A program made the translations under genes and the position numbers. From positions 275,927 to 339,926 of the forward strand of contig ML976736.1 in assembly GCA_010015655.1 (NCBI GenBank): DNA of 64,000 nt, written 5' to 3'. Below are positions 33,281-44,911 of this stretch, piece by piece. The notes under the pieces were generated by a model. That model worked only from the letters and a program-made list of their open reading frames with translations, did not search any database and was not told where the DNA came from. How positions within the stretch are numbered: position 1 is the stretch's first letter; each line of letters opens with the position of its first letter. Source of the DNA: Bimuria novae-zelandiae CBS 107.79 (lineage: Eukaryota; Ascomycota; Dothideomycetes; Pleosporales; Didymosphaeriaceae).

Positions 33281-34840
33281 ATGGCCAACCGTGAGGCAGC
33301 AATTCAAGCAGCTATTAGTGATCTTAATGCTGGCATTTTTCCTAGTCAACGAGCTGCTGCAAAGGCATACAACATCCCTATAGCCACGCTATCTAGGCGC
33401 GTACGCGGTTCACAAAACTGGCAAAATAGCCACGTATACTAGTAACGATTAACTCTATAACAAGAGGACTTCCTTATATAATAGATACTTAAAGAGGACG
33501 CGCGCGGGTTTCCTCCTTCTTACGTTTATATATAAGAAATAGTAAATTAAATTCTTAAGATAAATAGCGACTACGCGTTAGTAGGTAAACACTAGATATC
33601 CTACTTTATTAAACGCAACCTACGCGTTACCTTTATTATAGGTAAGAAGATTAAGGCTATAAAAGCTAAAGGAGTAACTTAAGAAGTAATACGTAAGTTT
33701 CTTAAGCTCTATAAGTAGCTCCGCGTTAAGTTAGACATACGCAATAAGGGTACGTGGAATATAGATAAGACTGGGAAGGCCCTAGGCGTATGTGCAAACA
33801 CTAGAGTACTCGCAGGAAGCTAGAAAAAGAAGGCTTACTATTAGTCTCTAGAGAATTGCAAGTGGGCGTTGATAATCGAGTGCGTTTCTGCAACAGGGAG
33901 AAAGCTACAGCCAGCTATTATTTTTAAAGGCAAAAACCTGCAGAGCACCTAGTTTTTATTAATAATACTTAACTAGCTATACGCAACTTTAGAGAATAGC
34001 TAAATATTTAATATAATAGGGGCTAAGTGGCTGTAACGCGTATTTCTGCCAGATACTACGCCCTTAGAGGATCGCTAGCGGATGCTAGTATTAGATGGCC
34101 ACGGCAGCCATGTCAACCTGGATTTCCTGTAGATCTGTAAGCAGAATAAAGTCAGGCTTCTGTTTCTCCCTACGCACTCCTCGCACGTTCTGCAGCCACT
34201 AGATCTCTCTGTTTTCTCAGTAGTGAAACGATTCTATCGCCAGCAGATCCACGAGTTATCACACCTAGATAATGCTGCGCTGGTTAAAAAGGAACGTTTT
34301 ATTATTGCCTATAACGCTGCTAAAGAGGCTACGATTACTAAGAGAGTAATCCGCGCTAGATAGGCCGTTACAGGCATTTGCCTGTTAAATATTAAGCGGG
34401 TAGTTAACTCATCTTAAGTCGCTCGAAGGCCTGTTACCCCCCCTTACTAGAATCAGGCTTATCTTGCCAAGAGCTCTCTCTACACTCCCTATAGCCCTCG
34501 GGATCTGTTTATGGCTTAAAGGCAGCTCTACAGCGCTAAGAAATTAAGCCGCAAGATTTACTAACTATTTAAGAAAGCTAGCAAGATAATTATAATAGCT
34601 AATACACGCTTAGCAGCGCTAGAAGTAAAGAATAAAAGATTACAAAGTTAACTTAAGGCCCTTAAGCGTTTATAACTATAAAAGAAAGTTTGCATAGACT
34701 TAAATTAACGCTTTACTAGCATAGATTAAATTATAATAGTAAAGCAGGCATCTGCTCTCCTAGAGCAACAAAACAGTAGTACTTCTACAGAAAAGGACGT
34801 AGAAAAAGCTATAGCAGAAATAGTAGCTAAAACTCTATAA
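33281..34840 (+). pseudogene. Pogo/Fot1-type transposase (HTH-psq plus DDE), RIP-degraded
   Basis: ATG 33281 opens a helix-turn-helix of the psq/CENP-B type (REAAIQAAISDLNAG, then RAAAKAYNIPIATLSRRV), followed by a stop at about 33440. Further on, broken by TAA/TAG, are the DDE-domain landmarks: WNIDKTGKALGV near 33757 (the family has N-x-D-E-T-G, so Glu has become Lys), MLVLDGHGSHVNLDFL near 34082 (second catalytic Asp) and LLFLPTHSSHVLQPLDLSVF near 34150. This is the order of fungal Fot1/Pot2-like transposases. It would be inactive because of stops and the changed motif residue. Confidence 0.88.
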
Positions 34841-34882
34841 TCTATGTGTAGCGAGTGGCAATTGTAATTACGCTAAATAAAT

Positions 34883-34962
34883 TATCGCGATTTTTTAAAG
34901 GGTGGAGGATTTCTGCGCGGTGTCTCATATCCCCGGGTGTCTTGGAACCCCATGCGCTAGCT
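34883..34962 (-). repeat. Right inverted repeat of pogo-type element 1
   Basis: Reverse complement of 33179-33258, followed by TA. Confidence 0.92.
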
Positions 34963-35059
34963 TACCGTGCCCAACGGGCTCGTGCACCGCGCGGGCTCGT
35001 GCACCACCCCACCAAACAACGCGTCCATCTCGACTTTTTTAACACGCGATAACTACACC

Positions 35060-36400
35060 ACTATAGTACTAATTAACAAGGTGATTGTAGATTTAGAATT
35101 GCGTAAAGCTAGCGATAATTTTAGCATCTAGGGTATCGCGAAAAAATATAGTGTATCGCATTTAACACTTAGCCAAAGGTGGAACTACCAAATAGGCCCT
35201 CAGGCAGCCAGGTACGCCGCGCAATAACTACTTAGCCTATAACAAGAGGAGGGACTCGTGGAGTATATTAGAGGGCTTATGGCTCGTGGGCTACCTCCTA
35301 CGAGAGCTATAATACAAAATTTCGCGTCTAATATATCAAAAAAGCATGTCGGAGAGGGCTGGGTTTCGCGTTTTATTAACTGTAACTATAACTATCTTAT
35401 CTCTAAATAGAGCGCTGGCATAGACGTTATACGCTACTAGGCTAACTTACAACGCAAGTACAAGTTATACTTTAACCTCTTATATTATAAGATTGTTTAG
35501 TATAAGGTAGAGCCTTGTAATACCTACAATATGGATAAAAAGGGCTTTATAATTAGTATTACAGGACGCTTAAAACGGGTGTTTAGTTAGCTTTAATAAG
35601 AGGAAAAGAAGGTCTAAATAGCGCTTTAAGATAGCTCTTAAGAGTGGGTAATAGTTATAGTAACTATTAGAGTAGATAGGAGTGTTTTGTCGCTAGCCCT
35701 TATATACTCGTTAGCTAACTGCACACTTTAAGCCTTATAGGTAGCTTAAATTAAAGCAGGAAAGCATAGTGTGTTTGTAAGCTCCTTACTAACAGGATAG
35801 ACAAATAATAATATTAGATTAGCCTAGTTAGAGCAGGTTTTTGACCGCGAAATAAAGTAAAAAGCACGCCTTAGCCGAGCTTAGCGCCTCCTTATACTTA
35901 ATAGCTACGGTAGCTACCTCTTAATAGACTTTATTAAATACTGCGAGGCTTATAAAATACTACTAAAGCTAATATAGATTTTGCTAAGGGCGCGAGCGAG
36001 CTTAGTTTATATATAAGGCTATAAATTTGCGTATAACCTTAATAAGAAAGTAGCGACAATTATATAGCTCTAGAAAGTAGCTAGCTTAGCCTCTAGGTTA
36101 GCAGCGCGTAAGAGCTCTTAAAAGAACAGCGTTTCTACTTCGCGTAGTAGGTAATTATTCTTAGCAAGCTAGCTAACTAGAGTAAGTTAAAAACGCTATT
36201 AATTAAAGTTTTTTAAGGCGTTAGACACCTCCTGCGGTACGCTAACGCTGGCACTTATAAGGCTAGCAAGAGTACGCTGCCCTAACTCTAATAGAGTTAA
36301 TTATTTGCCTAGGCGAAAGTGCCCATGGCCTGGCCGTCTCTACTCTACATGGTTCTATACCGACGATGTAGAGCTTGTCGTCTCTTTAATAAATTAATTA
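35060..36400 (+). pseudogene. Second pogo-type transposase remnant (RIP-degraded, probably internally deleted)
   Basis: A different transposase, not a copy of the previous one. It shows a psq-like start (IAKKYSVSHLTLSQRW), a CENP-B/Tc5-type DNA-binding block (LPPTRAIIQNFAS, KHVGEGWVSRFINC near 35350), YNMDKKGFIISITGR near 35530 (the N-x-D-E-x-G site with Glu to Lys) and LNSYGSYLLIDFIKYC near 35898 (D-G-H-G-S-H site with Asp to Asn and Gly to Ser). All these substitutions are G-to-A. The block with L-Q-P-L-D-V that should follow is not seen. A frame near 36220-36400 (LIRLARVRCPNSNR) may be its C-terminal part. No inverted repeats were identified. Confidence 0.7.
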
Positions 36401-36409
36401 CTAGGTACT

Positions 36410-39050
36410 TTGTGTATATAGTAATAGTGGTAGACGAAAAATATACGCTGCATATTTGCCTAGAAAGCGACGCGATACCCGTAATTATAGAGCAAGGACT
36501 TCTTAAGCCTCTACGTACGCAGAGGCTTTGTATACTATAGTAACCTTGCCTAGTTAATGCCATTAAAGTTATTAGTAAACTAAGCGTTAAATTCAAGCCC
36601 AGGGCTGTTAAAGCTAGGTAAGGAGGTAACTAAAGGAGCAGTGATAGCCCTACTTAACGTAGCTTAAGAGGATAGCGTTGGTGTCTCTAGTAGCCTATAA
36701 AAGGGCGTTAATACGTTTAAGGGCCTTAAAAGCGTATTAATTAAGAGCAAAGACTTTACGTTAAAAGCTATAGCGTTAAGGTCCTAGAGCTTAGTCTTAA
36801 AGCTTTAGCTACCCTAAGTTACTAGCAGGTCCTATGTACTTTATAAGCTAGGCGTGACGACTAGTAACGCTACTAGCCTTTTTGCTATACTTAGAAAGCT
36901 CCTTTTACTTTTATTTATAAACCTAAGGCTATTATATACGTGTAAGAGAGAGGGTGCGAGAGAGTGTAAGAGGAGGGTAGGAGAGAGTATTAATAGAGAG
37001 GGCAGACGCGCTAAAATTAGGGTGTTAAGCTAGCTAATTACCTAATTAAGAAATTACTAAAAACACTAAATAACTAATACTAATAATACGTATAATTAAC
37101 TATACTTATTAATATTACTACTTTAAAAGGCCTTCTTAGCGTTAAATACGGCGTAAAAATAGATCAAAAGAATCAATCAATCAATCAAAAAAATAGGTAA
37201 AAACTGAACTGATTAATTATGGAGAGAGAGAGATTGATTTAATTAATAGGATTAATTTGAGCAAAAATACTAATTAATTGATAGATTGATTGATTGTTGG
37301 CAACTCTGCCTGCTTCAACAAGCACTTGTAATATTGGAAAGCACGGAGTGGTACCTCGTTGAGCTGAGAGGAGGAGTATGCTTCCCAGACGGCGAGTTAG
37401 AGCGAGGGTCGGTATCTGCGTACCATAGCTTCAGCTGTTTCCAATCACGAAATTGTGACTGAGCGGCGCGGCGTTTAATATTGCGAGTGTATAATACTTA
37501 AACACGGTTGTCTGCTCTGGGCCCTTCCTCTTAAGTGCTGCCAATAGTAGCGATAGAGGTTTCATCTACGCTATATCCATCCAAAGACAATGGATAATGC
37601 GGCGATCTGCGACATCTGTGACGGTTCAGTATGGAAGCTTGGGCCACCCGCGTACGTGTGGCCCGTGCACGTGACTCACGTGATCCAGAGTATATAGCTC
37701 CATAGAGTAGCTTCTCAATCAAAACAACGATTGCCTCAACACTCTACTCTTTTCGACGTTACAACATCAAATCTCTTTTGAAACCAAGGCAGTATCGCAC
37801 GGATGGGGAACGGTCGTCGCCGTAATGCTCAACTTAGTGAAAATGGAGACTATTTCTGAGAGGGCGAAACGGTGGTGTTTGCATAATATACAGACAATAC
37901 GAGAATGAATTGCTGATTTCCTATAACTCAGATAACGTGGAAAGAAGTAGACGGGAGATACTAATATCTTAGGTGGAAGGAAGAGATGTATCGTGGTACT
38001 TGTGTAGTCTTTGATACTTGGACACACGTGAAGCAGACGTGCAAGCGCGTAAATTGACGCGTGGGCAGCGTGGAGCCGTGAAAATAACGCTGCGGCGGGC
38101 CTTTGACCTCTAAAAGGATGCAACAGCTGTGTCACCCCGGAGGGAATGTAGGCGTCGCTTTTCCAGGTGTGTGAAGTTGGAAATCGGGTCAGCCCATAGA
38201 GAACTGGAGTATACTCTATCCTTAAAATGAAGGTGAATGCTAGCCGCCTACCATACTCCCACGCCTAAAGCCGGAGACATTCATCAGCAGCAAATGGTAC
38301 GCCAAGCTAGAGACATTTGTCCGTAGCAAGTTTGCGATAAAAGAATTAGAGAGGTTTCTCAATAGTAAGAGTTACTAAGACTAGAGACATGCGTCCGTAG
38401 CAAAGTTTTGTACAAAATACTACAGGCATTCGTTAGCATCGTGTATCCGAGAAGAGGCCTTGGATATTTATCCGCGGCGAATAAGAAAAATCGATGTGCT
38501 ATAAATGTTTTCATGCGTCCGGGTTACTTATTAGCTTAAACGGCATGCCCCTGCACACTTTATCTTCTAAAAGGCAAATCATGTCTCCAGCGACCTCAGC
38601 AACCGCGTCCTTATTCGGACCCTCTAACACCGTCTCTATTTCAGATTAGAACTCTGCCGTGGCTTATACAAGGAGTTCGGCAATAGGCGAGACAAGGCGC
38701 AGGGTGTTTTCTAGAAAACCATTATTCGCTGGCGTTGGAGAAATTATCAAGCTGGTAATAGGGAGCAACTCCGCCGAGCGTTGTGTCGCAGCGTGTAGTA
38801 TATTCTCTTCTTATCGCCCCATTAAGCAACCCGCAAAAAACTGCCTGCAGCCAGAGCTTAAATAATTCTAACACAGAAATCCTTCCCATCTCAGTTCCAG
38901 GACTTAGGCTCCCAGTGCATGTCGTTCCAAAGCAGTATACAAAGTAACTAAAAGCGTACATTATCTGCAGCCTTCAGCACGTTACCACAAACCATATTAA
39001 CTACCAGGAACTCCCGAAGTCTAATGCATCCAGCTCATTGGTCGAGACCT
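36410..39050. other. Region without a supportable gene: RIPped to about 37140, then host-like
   Basis: 36410-37140 is AT-rich and CpA-poor, probably the tail of a dead transposon. An (AATC)n run at 37171-37187 faces (GATT)n at 37278-37297, a possible hairpin. From about 37300 the composition is normal, with only short frames such as 37531-37722 and 37767-38135 on the minus strand that have no recognisable product. Degenerate repeats lie at 38271-38482. Confidence 0.45.
38271..38482 (+). repeat. Cluster of five degenerate ~22-bp repeats
   Basis: Variants of TAGAGACATTTGTCCGTAGCAA at about 38271, 38309, 38382, 38422 and 38461, spaced 38 to 73 bp apart. The two best copies (38309 and 38382) differ at two positions. 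Confidence 0.6.
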
Positions 39051-39058
39051 ATCTCCAG

Positions 39059-39080
39059 CAGCGCTTTCAACGTACAGTAC
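39059..39080 (+). repeat. Left terminal inverted repeat of hAT element
   Basis: CAGCGCTTTCAACGTACAGTAC, an exact reverse complement of 61533-61554. The following 110 bp hold several GTAC-containing palindromes. Confidence 0.9.
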
Positions 39081-40971
39081 TACGCCACGTACAGTACGAC
39101 CCGTAGGGTCGTACGGGCACCGTTCGTAGCAATTTTCGAAACCGTACTTACGAGTGTACCGTGCTACGTTAGATAGATTTTAGGTAGTAATTAGCGTGCT
39201 ATTAGTAGACTTCACTTATACCTCTAGCTAACTTTTAGCGCCATAATAGCTTATTACTAAAATTTTATATAACGCTAGTAGAGTAGAATTTTTCGTAAAG
39301 TATTATTAACCTTATACTTTTGTCTGTATATAATTAATAGTAGTAAATTAATTATTATAAATTATTTTATAATAACTAGACGCTTATTATCTGTCGTTTA
39401 TAAATATTATCCTCCTTATCTTCGTAGTTATATTACTATGCCATATCTAAAATAAGGCTAGCTACTAATATATTAGTAAAGAGCTTTAAGCTCCTAAATA
39501 ACTCGTTATTAGTATCTAAAGCGCCTTTTAAAGTTAAAATTTTTATAGTATTTTATACCTATCCTGGTAAGCTGCGGGCTTTAAGTCTTTACTTTAATAT
39601 TAATTAGACTTATTTTTAGTATAGTAAGAAGCTCTTAAAGCCCATATAGGTTAAGTGTAAGGTTATGGACAAGGCGTAAATACTAGTTAAATATAGAATT
39701 ATATCTATTTAGGCATATAGTATAGAGCTTAATTTTATAAATAATAATAAGATAAAGTTAATGCTGTTTCTCTAAAAAGAGAACGATATAAGTAGAAGAA
39801 ATCCTTATTATTAAATAGTTAATAAAATCTTTTATATTAAGGAGCACCTATAAAAGGCTTATAATATTAATCTAAATACAAGTTTATTATCTTTACTTAA
39901 AGCTTTACGGACGAGCACTCTATAGTAACTTATTACTACTATTATTACTAGAGGTAGTAGTAACCTCCCTTACGTTTACTAATAAAAGTAAGAGTTGTAG
40001 TTAGCATACGTAGATTATGTAGTAATTAATAAATTAAGCTTTAATATATTAGTATATCTAATTAATAAGAGGCTACTAACTTAAAACTAAACTCTATTAT
40101 TCTTTACCCTACCTATAAGCCCTACTACCTTTTAAAAATACCTAATAACGCGCCTTATAATTAGAAAGCAAAAGCTGTGGAGTATTTTAAGTACTTTAGT
40201 AAGTGAAATAAGCGTAAGTTATAATATATAGAGCTTATTAAATTATATAGATTTTTAGAAGTTATTGCCTATTGTATTAGTAAGTAGTGCTAGCGGCATG
40301 CTAAAATCCTAAAGATAGGCAGATTTAAGAAAACTAATAAAGATTTACGCCTTACTAACGTGCCTTTTAGATACTAAATATTAAAAATATAACTTACTTA
40401 CAGCTTTTTAAGCTTTATTTTATACATATACAGGCGCTCTATAAGCTTAGATTATTTTTATTATTATCTATAAGTATAATTTTACCTAATAACGCTATTA
40501 CTTTATATAAGATAACGCTGTAAATAATAGCATAATATTTATTAAAGAACTTAAAGCTATTACGCCTATGGACCTCTATATTAGCACTTAGTATTAAATA
40601 CGTTATACAAAGTATATAATTAATCTTATTATAAAAGCTCTTATATATAATAACGGTATTAGCAAATTTAAAGAAGAAATAGCTTATTTATTATTGAAAA
40701 AGTAATACATTTTATTATATAGTTGTAGTGCTATTAGTATGCTCTATAACTCTATAAACGATATTTATAATTTCTATAAAAGAAAAAGCTCCTCTTTTAA
40801 CGAAATGTACTGTTTAGTACTTAATAAGAGTAAGCGTTTTAGCTTCCCTACCCTTAATTTAATTAAAGAAAGTGGTATCTGCTAGCGTAGCGTTTATTTT
40901 ATATTATTTTACATTATAAGCTTTATAAGTCTATCTAACGATTCTTTAAGCATGCCTAAAATAACGTCTTT
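39081..40971 (+). pseudogene. hAT transposase N-terminal/central region, RIP-degraded
   Basis: After about 100 bp of subterminal sequence, the region to 40971 is almost free of CA/TG and has stops in all frames. It must contain the 5' part of the hAT transposase by position, and the last readable stretch before the insertion is SLSMPKITSF. Individual domains (BED finger, catalytic residues) could not be identified by eye. Confidence 0.45.
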
Positions 40972-41120
40972 TGTAAGGGATAAGATGGGTAGCAAGTAGG
41001 TATGAAAGACTAAGTTAATTATAACAAGCTAAACAGAGAAACTACTTAAGTAGCAGAACAGGAATTAGCAACTAGTCTACATTAGGTTTATATTATGTAA
41101 TATCGTACTCCACTCTAATA
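40972..41120 (-). repeat. 3' LTR of Copia-C (minus strand)
   Basis: 149 bp, matching 60179-60327 with mainly G/A and C/T differences. A minus-strand purine run (rc of 41121-41129, ATAGGAGGTG) abuts it. Confidence 0.85.
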
Positions 41121-44100
41121 CACCTCCTATAGCATAAAGGTAGCGGAGTACTATTACGTAGAATAAGGCAAAACGAGTGGACAGATGACCTCTAGGGCAC
41201 CTCCCTAAAAAGCATTCCATTATACAATAATAAACGTAACAAATCTATCCTCTACACTAATAACCTTTAGTAAATATTAGTTATTTTTAGTTACTTTAAG
41301 AATTATTCGTATTTACTACTATTAGAGAAAGTCTTTATTAGTTTGTTAGCAGGTATATTAGTAGTTTCTATTTAAGTAATATTAATAATTCTAGCTTTAA
41401 GTTACTCGCGTATCTATACCTAATATACTTTAATATATTTTAGCTTTATATTAAGCTTTTCTTCGTCCCTATTAGCGATAGAGACTGTTTACTAGTTATT
41501 ATAGTATAACGTAGGTTAAACCTCTAAATTAAACCTAATACCTTTAAAAGTATTTACCTACTAGGATAACTTAGTGCTACTATTTAATAGGGCGAATAGT
41601 TTAGCCTTAATAGTTCATTTAGTAACAGATCATATAATTTTTACCTTTTAATTAATAACAATTCTATAGAGCCTAAAAATATAGATTAAAGCACTTTAGG
41701 CGATATTAGGATTATTAGTAAACGTAGTATAATTGGTAATAAAAATAATATCTCCTTTACTTCCTTATTATGTATTTAATATATGTAGTTAGCGTTTTTA
41801 GAGCGTGCTATTATTACTCTAATTACTTAAAATTAAAAGTTATATAGGTACTGCTATATAGACTTAGTAGTAGTAAGATACCTTTAACTTAAAATATAAA
41901 AATAGCGGGCAAGTATTAAGTGCGTCTTTACTATATTAGGCTAGGTAGGGCATAAGATAAAACCTAGCTATCTAACTAGGATTTAATATAGACGTGTACA
42001 CTCCTTATTAGGTTTATTTATACTTAAAGGGAGATAAGACTCGCATAGAGGGACCTCAGGGTGTTAGCTTTCCTAAATTACATTATAATCGTAGTAGACT
42101 TTTATAATATATAAGTTTTTTATTATTTAGATCTTGTCTTTTATATAGTCTCTAATAATATATATTTTTAGAAACTAATATAGTTCTCTTAAATTTTATA
42201 TTATATATTATTTTATAAACTCACGTTTAAACTATTAATAATATTACTAATCGCCTATGCGGAAAAGGATAATAATATTATATATAGAGTAAAATAGTAT
42301 TCGCTTACTATTAATAAATAGGCAAGCTATACCCTTTACTTACATAAAACCTATATTAACTAGTATCTTTTTTAGGTATTTATGCTATAACGCTAGAGTA
42401 TCTTTAAGCCTATATAGTACTTAGCGTAGTCGTATTATGTTGTCTAGCCTGTCTCGAAACCTATCCAGAGTCTAGACGTAACATAGTCGGGCTAGATACG
42501 TATTAAGAAAAGCATTCTTAACATTATACTAGTAGGTAAGTAGCCTAAAAGCGTTTATAATAGTAATAAGGAGGTAGAGCATTCGAGCCGCGAGGATAGC
42601 TATGTAGGTATTATTTTAAGTTATTTATAGATCTCCTCTTACGAATAGTTAAGCCTTATAGCTAGTTAAATAGCTATTAGTATTAAACCTATACGTAAAG
42701 ACCTATATTAGGGATAGAGTCTTAGTATCTAAGTAATCCTTTTTATTATTTCTTACCCTTTTAAATACACTTTTATAAAGCTACTCTTTAATCTCCTTAT
42801 ATATAGAAGCGAATAACTTATTAGTATTAAGATAGGATTTAATTTTCGCCTAGTTTTTTAGTAATAGTAATAGATAAGTATAGTAAACTTTCTACTCTTT
42901 ATTTAGGGGTAGTAATATAGTAGCTATAGTAAAAGTGTACTAATATAAAGATGTGTATATACTAAAATAGTCCCTAGGCGTATTTTCTCTTCTATTACCT
43001 TCTTAATAATAGAACCCTAAAATAATATTATTTATAGTAATATTAGAGTTTATCTACCCTAGTATATTACTCTCGTAGCGTTTTAGCGTAGTATCTCCAG
43101 GACTAATCTCACTCTAGCCATTTAGTTAGGAATAATTATAAGTGATAGGTACTGGTGTCTCTCTGTGTGTGGGTAATCGTTTATAGGCCACTTAATAAAT
43201 CTACTCTTTAGCACTATCTAGCCTAGTATCCTCTTCTTCTCTATCCTTAGCATTATTCTTAACTGTAGGTTAGCGATATATTATATTAAAATAGATTTAT
43301 TAGGTAATAGGATCTTCTCCCGTATCTAAAAAAGTAATATTAGTAATCACACGTTATTTATCTTTAGTTAAAAGCTAATATTCTGGCGGAGAGTACTATT
43401 ATTATTGTAAGAAAATAACGTCTTAGGTTTAAATAACTTTATTACTTCCTAAAATTTAAATATAAAAAATGTTTATTTCTTTGTATCTAACTAGCTATCT
43501 AGTAATTACTCGTAACTTAAGCTTATTACTTTTAGCCACTTTTATATCATAAAATAGAGCCTTTACGATAATAACGTCTACGTGCGCTAGAGATGGCTTT
43601 ACCTTATACATAATTTTATAGAATGTCTTCTAACTAGTAACTTTTATTAGTAATTCATTAAGCATGTATATAGTATTAAGTACAGCTTATTTATTAGCGT
43701 CTTAAGCAAGTTTACTATAAATTATAAAGTCTTAGCTATTATAATAACAAGATTACTAACGTGTTTTACAAGCGAGTACACATTACAAGCGAGCGCGCAG
43801 CACAAAAACCCACTAAAAACACAAAATATTAACAGTAAATATGTCTATAACTACTTACTAATAATTTATAAAATTTTAAAAATCAGCTGTTAGATTTAAT
43901 ATCTAATAACTATTAAAGTGTTAGTACGTGCATCCCTATACTTATAGAGATATTAAGAGTAGGGGCCGAAATTCGCAGAAAATCTAAGTATCTCTATATC
44001 CTAAGCTATATTTTAACTACCTTACTAGTGCATAACTACTCCTATTTAGTTTTAAGTGTTTAATAAAGGATAACTAGTATTTATAAAAAGTTATTTTTAT

Positions 44101-44755
44101 TTATAGGATTTATCTTTTCACTAGCTCTCTTTTTAGCTCTAAATAGAGCCATACTTAAAGGGTTGCCTTTGCCTAGTTTCCTCACTCTATTAAACTGGGT
44201 TGAAATAGCTGGTTCAGGCCTCTATTTAGTAGGTCGAAGAGAAGGCACTACGTAGGAACACTATTTAAATAGGTGCTATTCTTCGTAGATGCAAGTAACT
44301 ATACGTTTTAAGGTGTTACTATTAGTGTTTAGACTAGGGCGTCCTAAAACGGCGTGTATTCTAAATAATAACGCTATAAGATTTAAGGTACGTTATAACT
44401 ATTAATAGTTCTTTATTAGTTTAATAAAATTTATATATAAAATTTTATTTACTTTAGCTTACGAAATCTCCTACATTTCGTGTGTAATAAAGGAGTTATT
44501 AATTTTCTTAATTACTTAAAGAATGTTCTACTATATTTAATAGTCTTAAACCTAAAGTAATTTCAGTTTAATTATATCGCGAAGGATAGTAATATAGCTT
44601 TTGTACTAAATATTTATTTTTATTATTATAAAAACTTCTTCATTACACTATACTACTGAAATAACTTTTACTTACGCTTTACTACTAACATGTAAAATAT
44701 CTTCTTAAGTTATATAGATTATTTATACAGTGCTTTATATTATTAATAACTAGGA
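41121..44755 (-). pseudogene. Copia-C pol (RNase H to integrase), RIP-degraded
   Basis: Read on the minus strand, about 43520-43380 gives VRYKEINIFYI*ILGSNKVI*T*DVIF, the conserved link after the Copia integrase (L-V-G-Y-x-x-x-x-I-Y-R-V-W ... V-I-R-T-R-D-V-x-F) with Trp and Arg/Gln codons turned to stops. This fixes Copia identity and orientation; reverse transcriptase and RNase H should lie at lower coordinates but their catalytic boxes are not legible. The 5' part is displaced to 59659-60178 by the Gypsy insertion. Confidence 0.65.
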
Positions 44756-44911
44756 TGTAATGGGCTACGCCCAGTTCTTGCCTCGGATCCTTAATCCTTG
44801 GTTATGCGAATCCTAGATATATAAGTTCGACGCCTAAAGATTTAGACTTTTTATTAAATTTATAAATATTTTATTAGCACCTTTAGCCCCTTAAGCATAT
44901 AGTCCCTTACA
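44756..44911 (+). repeat. 5' LTR of Gypsy-1 (156 bp)
   Basis: Starts TGTAATGGGCTACGCCC and ends CCCTTACA. Less RIPped than the 3' LTR. Confidence 0.88.

Larger units (their letters stand above)
33179..34962 (+). mobile_element. Fot1/pogo-type (Tc1/mariner) DNA transposon, 1,784 bp
   Basis: Terminal inverted repeats of 80 bp (33179-33258 and 34883-34962) differ at only about two positions and are flanked by TA (33177-33178 and 34963-34964), the target site of this superfamily. Between them lies a RIP-degraded plus-strand transposase. Confidence 0.93.

Noticed and set aside
37171..37297. AATC/GATT inverted simple repeats as a transposon end
   Set aside because: Simple-sequence complementarity only; no duplication or conserved end was found.
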